A DNA stretch of 18,157 nucleotides, from assembly GCA_019234035.1 (NCBI GenBank), contig JAFALX010000333.1, positions 1 through 18,157 of the forward strand, written 5' to 3'. Below, piece after piece: positions 12,904 through 18,157 of this stretch (position 1 is its first letter; every line of letters starts with the position of its first letter). Below the pieces are notes generated by a model. The model saw only the letters and a list, made by a program, of their open reading frames with translations. It was not told the origin of the DNA and did not search any database. This DNA comes from Candidatus Dormiibacterota bacterium (GTDB lineage Bacteria; Chloroflexota; Dormibacteria; Aeolococcales; Aeolococcaceae). A program made the translations under genes and the position numbers.

Positions 12904-13983
12904 ATGACCACCCGCGTCTACACCCTGCCCGTGGAGCAGACACGCTGGCACGTGCCCAACGGCGCGCAGACCACGTTCTCGTGGGATTACGACGAGGGGC
13001 GGGACAAGCTGCTCAACCTCTACGAGAAAGGCAAGGCGCGGCAGTGGAACACCAACGAGCGCATCGACTGGTCGGCCGCGGTGGACCGCGACGATCCGTT
13101 GCAGGCGCCGGAGGTGTACGTGCCCCTGTACGGCTCCGACATCTGGGAGAAGATGGGCGAGAGCGATCGCGCCACGGTGCGGTTGCACACGACCTCATGG
13201 CAGTTCTCGCAGTTCCTGCATGGCGAACAGGGCGCGCTCATCTGCGCGGCGAAGATCGTGGAGACGGTGCCCGATCTCGACAGCAAGTTCTACGCGGCGA
13301 CGCAGGTCATGGACGAGGCGCGCCACGTCGAGACGTACTCACGCTATCTGCACGAGAAGCTCGAGCTCGCGTATCCGATCAACACGCATCTGAAGGCGCT
13401 GCTCAACGACGTCGTCAGCGATTCGCGCTGGGACTTCACGTATCTCGGGATGCAGGTGATCATCGAGGGACTCGCGCTCGCGGCCTTCGGGCTCATCCGC
13501 GATGTCGTCGGCGAACCGCTGGCGCGCGCGGTCAACGCGTACGTCATGGAGGACGAGTCGCGACACGTCGCGTTCGGCCGGCTCGCGCTGCGCTCGCTGT
13601 ACCCCGAGCTGACCGACCGGGAGCGCTCCGAGCGCGAGGAGTTCTGCGTCGAGGCCTGCTATCTGATGCGCGATCGCTTTCTCGCCGAGGAGGTCTGGGC
13701 CAACCTCGGTCTTCCCGTCGAGGAGTGCCTGAAACACGTGCGCGAGTCCGAGGCGATGACGCAGTTCCGCAGTCTGCTGTTCACACGCATCGCGCCGACA
13801 CTCAAGGACATCGGCCTCATGGGCGCGCCCGTGCAAAGGGCGTTCGCCGACATCGGTGTCCTCAGCTACGTGGACATCGACCTGGATGCCGTCATGGCCG
13901 ATGACGCCGCACTGGCCGCCGAGATCGACGCGGCGCGCGTTCGTCAGGTCGACGAGACGATCGCGGCGGCCGCCGCCGGCTGA
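12904..13983 (+). CDS. Di-iron ferritin-like protein (R2/AurF-like fold)
   Basis: 359 aa. A four-helix bundle with the full di-iron ligand set: E108 (LHGEQGALI), E138 and H141 (MDEARHVETY), E188 (IIEGLALAAFG), E218 and H221 (EDESRHVAFG). Two E-x2-H motifs on opposed helices are the hallmark of ferritin, ribonucleotide reductase R2 and AurF-type N-oxygenases. The length and helix pattern are closer to oxygenases or desaturases than to iron-storage ferritins, so an O2-dependent oxidation is more likely; substrate unknown. GGAGG (12893-12897) lies upstream of ATG 12904 with correct spacing; the long upstream extension of the same frame runs through the MerR gene and is rejected. Sits in an operon with the MerR regulator. 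Confidence 0.87.
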   Translation: MTTRVYTLPVEQTRWHVPNGAQTTFSWDYDEGRDKLLNLYEKGKARQWNTNERIDWSAAVDRDDPLQAPEVYVPLYGSDIWEKMGESDRATVRLHTTSWQFSQFLHGEQGALICAAKIVETVPDLDSKFYAATQVMDEARHVETYSRYLHEKLELAYPINTHLKALLNDVVSDSRWDFTYLGMQVIIEGLALAAFGLIRDVVGEPLARAVNAYVMEDESRHVAFGRLALRSLYPELTDRERSEREEFCVEACYLMRDRFLAEEVWANLGLPVEECLKHVRESEAMTQFRSLLFTRIAPTLKDIGLMGAPVQRAFADIGVLSYVDIDLDAVMADDAALAAEIDAARVRQVDETIAAAAAG

Positions 13984-14016
13984 GAAGCCCCGCGACCGCC
14001 GCTCGGTGCGCCGGAC

Positions 14017-14406
14017 CTAGCAGTCGGCGCCGACGCAGTCGAGCTCGGCCGCCTGCACGACACGCAGCTTCGGGGCGGGCGACTCGGCCGGGGCCACGGA
14101 GCTCGACGCCGGCGACGCGTGCTGCCGGATACGGATGTGGTGGACGAGGACGGGGGTCCCGTTCGTGGTCGGGGCAGCCGGGACGGGTGCGGGTGCGGCG
14201 GGCGTGAGCGCGGCGGCGCGGGCCGGCGCGGCGGCGGGGGCAGCCGCCACCGCGTCGCGCTGCCGGAACAGGCGCGCGCGAACCGCCTGGAACCAGGTGA
14301 TCCCGGCCTGCTTGCGGGCCTCGCGGATCGCCGCACGGCGCAGCGCCTCACGCATGGACTCCTGCTCCTTGACCTGAGCCATCTCCATCAGACCCATTGG
14401 ATTCAT
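14017..14406 (-). CDS. Ala/Pro-rich hypothetical protein with C-terminal Cys pair
   Basis: 129 aa. Residues 1-50 are amphipathic and basic: MNPMGLMEMAQVKEQESMRE followed by ALRRAAIREARKQAGITWFQ and RARLFRQRD. Next, a low-complexity Ala/Pro linker (residues 53-82) and PVLVHHIRIRQ, and it ends AAELDCVGADC with two cysteines four residues apart. No known family. The start is exceptionally well supported: AGGAGGT seven bases upstream. A 10-codon ORF immediately precedes it and overlaps by ATGA. It is convergent with the ferritin-like gene and divergent from the CGNR regulator, with its own promoter at 14482-14511. Confidence 0.7.
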   Translation of the reverse strand: MNPMGLMEMAQVKEQESMREALRRAAIREARKQAGITWFQAVRARLFRQRDAVAAAPAAAPARAAALTPAAPAPVPAAPTTNGTPVLVHHIRIRQHASPASSSVAPAESPAPKLRVVQAAELDCVGADC

Positions 14407-14435
14407 CTCAACACCTCCTCAGTTGTGCCGGTCAT
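14403..14435 (-). CDS. Candidate 10-aa leader peptide, MTGTTEEVLR
   Basis: ATG at 14435 is preceded by GGAGGAGG, a very strong ribosome site (14438-14445), and the 10 codons end in TGA that overlaps the ATG of the downstream gene (ATGA). Two strong ribosome sites in series with a stop-start overlap is an arrangement for translational coupling. It may be regulatory or just a start-site doublet; no regulatory codon run is visible. Confidence 0.4.
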   Translation of the reverse strand: MTGTTEEVLR

Positions 14436-14481
14436 CGCCTCCTCCACGCTGCGTCACCATTGAAATTGATTCACTGGTGAC

Positions 14482-14511
14482 AGAGTACCACCGGCTGCCG
14501 TCACCTGTCAA
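14482..14511 (-). promoter_or_regulatory. Promoter and dyads for the small Ala/Pro-rich gene
   Basis: Minus strand TTGACA (14506-14511) and TACTCT (14482-14487) with an 18-base spacer. Around it GGTGAC (14476-14481) and GTCACC (14500-14505) form a perfect 6-bp inverted repeat with 18-base spacer, and TGACAG (14478-14483)/CTGTCA (14505-14510) another. A CAAA-N4-TTTG element (14509-14520) overlaps the -35 box. The CGNR-type regulator divergent from it may bind one of these. Confidence 0.6.
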
Positions 14512-14537
14512 ATACGTTTGCTGGTTACGTCCCGGGG

Positions 14538-14543
14538 TACGAT
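14538..14543 (+). promoter_or_regulatory. -10 element for the CGNR-type gene
   Basis: TACGAT with nine bases before the ATG at 14553, consistent with a leaderless or nearly leaderless transcript. It shares the intergenic region with the divergent minus-strand promoter. Confidence 0.45.
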
Positions 14544-14552
14544 GATCCCGCC

Positions 14553-15155
14553 ATGAGCGGCGAGCACAGCTGGGACGCGCCTCCGTCCGAGGGCGAGCCC
14601 GGCGAGGCACCCGGCAGCCTGCGATTCATCGAGGAGTTCGTGAACTCCGTCGAGCTCCCGGACGGCGAGGACCACCTCGGCACGGTCGAGGACGCGGTGC
14701 GCTGGCTGACGGCCCGCCACATCGACGCCGAGGGGCTCGACGAGACCGCACGGGCCGGACTGGTCGACCTGCGTGAGGCGTTCCGTGATCTGCTCGCGGC
14801 GAACGCGGGCCATCCCGTGCCGCAGGAGACGATCAACATGGTCATGCACCGGTTGAACGACATCCGGCTCGCTGTTGTGATAACCGAGCAGGGCGCGCAC
14901 GCGCACCCGGCGCCGGACGAGAAGGGCGAGAACGTCTTTCTCGGCACCCTCGCGGCTGCCATGATCACTGCCAGCGTGTACGGCACCTGGCAGCGCCTGA
15001 AGATCTGCCGCAACGACGAGTGTCGCTGGGCCTTCTACGACAGGTCGAAGAACGGCGGCCGCGTCTGGTGCAGCATGCAGTCGTGCGGCTGCCAGTCGAA
15101 GTCGCGCGCATATCGCGAACGCAAGCGCACGGCGTCGGTCGATGCCGCCGGCTGA
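14553..15155 (+). CDS. ABATE/CGNR-zinc-finger family protein, probable regulator of the efflux gene
   Basis: 200 aa. The N-terminal part is the ABATE-type stress-associated domain (RFIEEFVNSVELPD, AVRWLTARHIDAEGLDE, LVDLREAFRDLL). The C-terminus is the zinc finger: CRNDECRWAFYDRSKNGGR and WCSMQSCG, with C152, C157, C173 and C178. The eponymous CGNR tetrad is replaced by CGCQ (residues 178-181), otherwise the pattern fits. Members are thought to bind DNA and act as stress or antibiotic regulators. The MFS transporter starts 14 bases before its stop, so the pair looks like a regulated efflux cassette. Autoregulation of the shared intergenic region is inferred. Confidence 0.82.
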   Translation: MSGEHSWDAPPSEGEPGEAPGSLRFIEEFVNSVELPDGEDHLGTVEDAVRWLTARHIDAEGLDETARAGLVDLREAFRDLLAANAGHPVPQETINMVMHRLNDIRLAVVITEQGAHAHPAPDEKGENVFLGTLAAAMITASVYGTWQRLKICRNDECRWAFYDRSKNGGRVWCSMQSCGCQSKSRAYRERKRTASVDAAG

Positions 15156-16641
15156 CACGGCGGCCGAGCCCAACCTGAGCCTCAAGACCGCTCGCGGCCG
15201 GCTCGTCCTCATCACCACCGTGCTCGGCAGCTCGATGGCGTTCATCGACTCGACGGTGGTCTCGGTCGCCCAGCCGACGATCGGGCGCGAGTTCCACGCC
15301 GACATCGCCGGCCTGCAGTGGGTGTCGATCGGCTACCTGCTCACGCTCTCCGGGCTGCTGCTGCTAGGCGGCGCGCTCGGTGACCGCCTGGGACGGCGGC
15401 GCATCTATGTCATCGGCGTCAGCTGGTTTGCGGTGGCATCACTGCTCTGCGCCGTGTCCCCCAACATCACGTTTCTCATCGTGTTTCGCGTCATCCAGGG
15501 CATCGGCGGAGCGCTGCTGACGCCGGGGAGCCTCGCGATTCTCGAGGCGTCGTTCCGCAAGGAGGACCGCTCCGCCGCCATCGGTGCGTGGTCAGGGCTT
15601 GGAGGCGTCGCGACGGCGTTCGCGCCGTTTCTCGGCGGCTGGCTCATCTCGGCGGTGAGCTGGCGGTTCATCTTCCTCATCAACCTGCCCATCGCCATCG
15701 TCGTCGTCGTCCTCTCGCTTCGCGTCGTGCCGGAGACGCACGACGAAGCGGAGAAGGGGCGCCTCGACTATGTCGGCAGTGCACTGGCGACGCTCGCCCT
15801 GATCGGCATCAGCTACGGGCTGGTCGAGGGGCCCGCGATGGGGTTCGGCACGCCCGTCGTGATCGTGGCCATTCTCGGCGGCGTCCTCGCCGCGGTGCTG
15901 TTCATCGCACAGGAGCTGCGCTCGCCCGAGCCGATCGTCCCGCTCTCACTGTTCAGGTCGAAGCAGTTCAGCGCGACCAACGCCGTCACGCTGATCGTCT
16001 ACGCCGTGCTCGGGGGCGTGTTCTTCCTGCTGCCGATCGAGCTGCAACAGGTGGCGCACTACTCACCGATCGGCGCCGGCGCGTCGCTGCTGCCGGTGAC
16101 GTTCATGCTGCTGCTGCTGTCGGCGCCGTCCGGCCGTCTCGCCACGCGCATCGGGCCGCGCCTGCAGATGTCGCTGGGGCCGATCGTCGTCGCGGCCGGT
16201 GTGCTGCTGCTGGGGCGCGTCGATTCCAACGGCAACTACTTCACCGAGGTGCTGCCCGCGGCGCTCATGTTCGGGCTGGGGTTGGCAATAACCGTTGCGC
16301 CGCTCACGTCGACGGCGATGAGCTCGGCGCCGCCGCGCCGCGCGGGGATAGCGTCGGCGATCAACAACACGGTGGCGCGCACCGGCAGCCTGCTCTTCGT
16401 CGCCATCCTGCCCCCGCTGGCGGGCATCACCGGCGCAAGCTACCTGCACCCGTCGCAGTTCCAGACGGGCTTTCACGAGGCGACGATCATCGCCGCGGTC
16501 GTCTGCGCCGCCGGCGGCGTTCTCGCCGCATTCACCATCAGCAACCCGCGGGTGGCGCCTCCCGTCGAGGAGAAAGCCGATTTCTCCTGCCCCATCAACG
16601 CGCCGCCACTGCGTGCCGAGGAAGCCGCAGCCGGGGGTTAG
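15142..16641 (+). CDS. MFS drug-efflux transporter, DHA2 (14-TM, EmrB/QacA) family
   Basis: 499 aa integral membrane proton-drug antiporter. Motif D1-like MAFIDSTVVSVAQPTI (residues 32-47), motif A GALGDRLGRRR (77-87), motif B RVIQGIGGALLTPGS (116-130), and motif C GVATAFAPFLGGWL (155-168) are visible. Total hydrophobic segments are about 14 and length matches DHA2 transporters. After the last helix is a short cytoplasmic tail (ADFSCPINAPPLRAEEAAAGG). Substrate unknown; family members export many drugs, dyes and some lipids. ATG 15142 overlaps the CGNR gene by 14 bases in another frame, implying coupled expression. Convergent with the acyltransferase gene, with only four bases between stop codons. 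Confidence 0.93.
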   Translation: MPPADTAAEPNLSLKTARGRLVLITTVLGSSMAFIDSTVVSVAQPTIGREFHADIAGLQWVSIGYLLTLSGLLLLGGALGDRLGRRRIYVIGVSWFAVASLLCAVSPNITFLIVFRVIQGIGGALLTPGSLAILEASFRKEDRSAAIGAWSGLGGVATAFAPFLGGWLISAVSWRFIFLINLPIAIVVVVLSLRVVPETHDEAEKGRLDYVGSALATLALIGISYGLVEGPAMGFGTPVVIVAILGGVLAAVLFIAQELRSPEPIVPLSLFRSKQFSATNAVTLIVYAVLGGVFFLLPIELQQVAHYSPIGAGASLLPVTFMLLLLSAPSGRLATRIGPRLQMSLGPIVVAAGVLLLGRVDSNGNYFTEVLPAALMFGLGLAITVAPLTSTAMSSAPPRRAGIASAINNTVARTGSLLFVAILPPLAGITGASYLHPSQFQTGFHEATIIAAVVCAAGGVLAAFTISNPRVAPPVEEKADFSCPINAPPLRAEEAAAGG

Positions 16642-16645
16642 CCGC

Positions 16646-18157
16646 TCACCACCAGGCGCAGCGGATCACGTGAATGCTGCCCGGTGCGCGCGCCATCGGC
16701 GGGGCCGGGTGTGACGGCCCGAGAGCTTTGATGATCAGGCCGGCCTCGACAGCCGACCCCGTCGCGTCGGGGTGCACACCGTCGTCGAAGAAGTACTCGG
16801 GATGCCCGGCGCTGGCGCCGTACCAGTCGGCGACGACCGCGTGGGGAACCTGACGCGCGACATCCGCGAGGCTCTGGTTCACGCTCCCCTCCCACGGGCG
16901 CGGCTCCTGCGCGTTCACCAGCACGATGCGCTGCATCGGCCCGAGCGCCTGCAATGCCGACACCACATACGCCTCATCGAACGGGCCGTTGGTGCCGAGC
17001 TCGATCACCAGCCGCGGCTTCAGCGACCCCTGCGCGCGGAGCGCGGCGAGCTCGTCGCCCAGCTGGTACATCTGCCGTGAGACGGCGCCGTCGACGGTGA
17101 TGCCGGGCAGGTTGGCGATGAGATACGGACCGAGGTCGATCATGATCGAGTCGCCGACGGCGGTCACATCGTCGCCGGACGGCGGCGGCTGCGGGGCGGG
17201 TGGCGGCACCGGTGCAACGAGCGGCACCGGCGCCGGCTGCACGCAGGTGCCGGCGCTGATGTACGAGAGCGATGCCATGGAATCGCTGCTCGGGGCGAGC
17301 TCGGGCTGCTGCGGGGCCCGGTTCGACCCGGGCATCGCCATGCCGATGACGCCCGCGCCGAACGAGCCGGCGAGCAGCACCGACGCTGCCATCGCGCCGG
17401 ATACGGCCACCGGCCGCCCGGCCGCGGACCAGGGCGCGCTGCGCAGCCACCCGAACACCGCGCCGAAGCCCTGCGCGCGGATCGGCGACTCGATGAAGCG
17501 CCACGACAGCTCGGCGATGAGCAGCGTGGCCGCGATCTGGAGGGTGTCGCGCACGACGTGGCCACCGGCTGTGTCCACCAACGGCGTCGTCAAGACGATC
17601 ACCGGGTAGTGCCAGAGGTAGATGCCGTACGAGCGCACCCCGAGCCAGCGCAGGGGAGCGACGCCCAGGGCGCGACCCACCGTGGTCGCCGGGTGCGCCA
17701 GGGCCGCGATGGCCGCCATCGTCGCGAGGGCGAGCAGCACCAGCCCGCCGCGATAGATGAAGGCGTGGTACTCGTCGGTGACCGCGACCAGCACCGCGAT
17801 CCCCACGAGCCCGACGACTCCGCACGCCTCGAGCCAGGCGCGGCCGCTGCCGCTCAGCTTCGCTGACAGCCGGCGGCTCGGCCACACGAAGGCGAGGGCA
17901 CAGCCGAGCAGCAGCTCGAAGGCCCGGGTGTCGGTGCCGTAGTACACGCGGTTGGGGTCGCCGCCGGGCTGATAGAGGACCGCCATGGCGATCGCCGACG
18001 CCGCGGCCAGCAGCAGGATGAGCGCGACCGGGATGAGGGGACGCGCGAGGAGGCCGGGGCGAAGCCGGAGCACGAGCGGCTCGGTCTGCCGGAGGCGGGG
18101 TCCGAGGAAGGCGGCGCCCATGACGAGGAGTAGCGGCCACACCAGGTAGAACTGCTC
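16646..18157 (-). CDS. Acyltransferase-3/SGNH-hydrolase fusion (OafA/YrhL type), N-terminus outside the window
   Basis: 503 residues are visible; the frame stays open to the right edge, opening EQFYLVWPLLL, a conserved mid-domain signature of acyltransferase-3 proteins, so about 130-160 residues are missing. Transmembrane segments run to about residue 275 with the YYGTDTRAFELLLG, SYGIYLWHYP and RFIESPIR signatures. A Pro-rich linker (about 308-328) leads to an SGNH esterase domain: GDS (335-337), GTNG (388-391) and DGVHPD (459-464), presumably extracytoplasmic. Such fusions O-acetylate or acylate surface polysaccharide or lipid, the membrane part supplying acyl groups and the SGNH part transferring. 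The exact acceptor is unknown. The fragment stops four bases past the MFS stop, tail to tail. Confidence 0.9.
   Translation of the reverse strand, partial: EQFYLVWPLLLVMGAAFLGPRLRQTEPLVLRLRPGLLARPLIPVALILLLAAASAIAMAVLYQPGGDPNRVYYGTDTRAFELLLGCALAFVWPSRRLSAKLSGSGRAWLEACGVVGLVGIAVLVAVTDEYHAFIYRGGLVLLALATMAAIAALAHPATTVGRALGVAPLRWLGVRSYGIYLWHYPVIVLTTPLVDTAGGHVVRDTLQIAATLLIAELSWRFIESPIRAQGFGAVFGWLRSAPWSAAGRPVAVSGAMAASVLLAGSFGAGVIGMAMPGSNRAPQQPELAPSSDSMASLSYISAGTCVQPAPVPLVAPVPPPAPQPPPSGDDVTAVGDSIMIDLGPYLIANLPGITVDGAVSRQMYQLGDELAALRAQGSLKPRLVIELGTNGPFDEAYVVSALQALGPMQRIVLVNAQEPRPWEGSVNQSLADVARQVPHAVVADWYGASAGHPEYFFDDGVHPDATGSAVEAGLIIKALGPSHPAPPMARAPGSIHVIRCAWW

Noticed and set aside
17200..17240. Repetitive GGCACCGG/CGGCACC-like sequence suggesting a repeat
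   Set aside because: It is the Pro-rich linker of the SGNH protein; codon repetition, not a DNA element.
16974..18140. 388-codon minus-strand frame within the SGNH gene
   Set aside because: Wrong frame of the acyltransferase gene; Arg/Ala-rich and without motifs.
1..18157. CRISPR array, IS ends, phage attachment site or origin
   Set aside because: No spaced repeats, transposase, integrase, or terminal inverted repeats found; the single tRNA has no flanking duplicate of its 3' end within the window.

Overview
The window is GC-rich bacterial chromosome with tightly packed genes, strong G/C bias at third codon positions, several starts lying 6-9 bases after a TANNNT box (leaderless-type transcripts), and phosphatidylinositol-mannoside (PIM) style genes. 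This points to the Actinobacteria (Actinomycetota). A deep lineage such as Thermoleophilia is plausible, but that is inference from gene content and not shown by the sequence. I see no prophage, IS element, CRISPR array or rRNA. One tRNA is present.

Layout. (1) 1-3474, minus strand: an operon of ArsR-type regulator, inositol-1-phosphate synthase (ino1), PatA-like acyltransferase and PimA-like mannosyltransferase (cut by the left edge). Ino1 makes the inositol phosphate precursor, PimA mannosylates phosphatidylinositol and PatA acylates the product, so regulator, precursor supply and first decoration steps of an inositol-lipid pathway sit together. The phosphatidylinositol synthase itself is not in the window. 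(2) 3532-4376: a small membrane protein and a divergent membrane protein with a PH-like tail. (3) 4256-7496, minus: a polytopic membrane protein, a GT87/DUF2029-type membrane glycosyltransferase and a GT4 glycosyltransferase. The last has no ordinary start codon and overlaps its convergent neighbour tail to tail by 121 bases. (4) 7629-8457: an SRPBCC/AHSA1 protein with a clear promoter, then a probable frame-disrupted small zinc-ribbon gene. (5) 8621-8693: a tRNA with anticodon GUA, a short variable loop and a C1-G72 pair, unlike the usual bacterial tRNA-Tyr. (6) 8712-11444: a zinc alcohol dehydrogenase and a small hypothetical protein on minus; divergently an HhH-GPD protein overlapping an MBL-fold hydrolase. 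(7) 11483-12078: a MazEF-like toxin-antitoxin pair with a 10-bp direct repeat just before the antitoxin start. (8) 12177-13983: a MerR regulator followed by a di-iron ferritin-like protein. (9) 14017-16641: a small Ala/Pro-rich protein with a translationally coupled mini-ORF, divergent from a CGNR-type regulator overlapping a DHA2 drug-efflux transporter. (10) 16646 to the right edge, minus: an acyltransferase-3/SGNH cell-surface acylation protein, N-terminus outside the window.

The strongest leads for something unusual are the noncanonical tRNA-Tyr, the glycosyltransferase without a normal start codon, the disrupted double-CxxC micro-gene with frames switching at C runs, and the MerR/di-iron protein cassette. 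None is proof of a new system.
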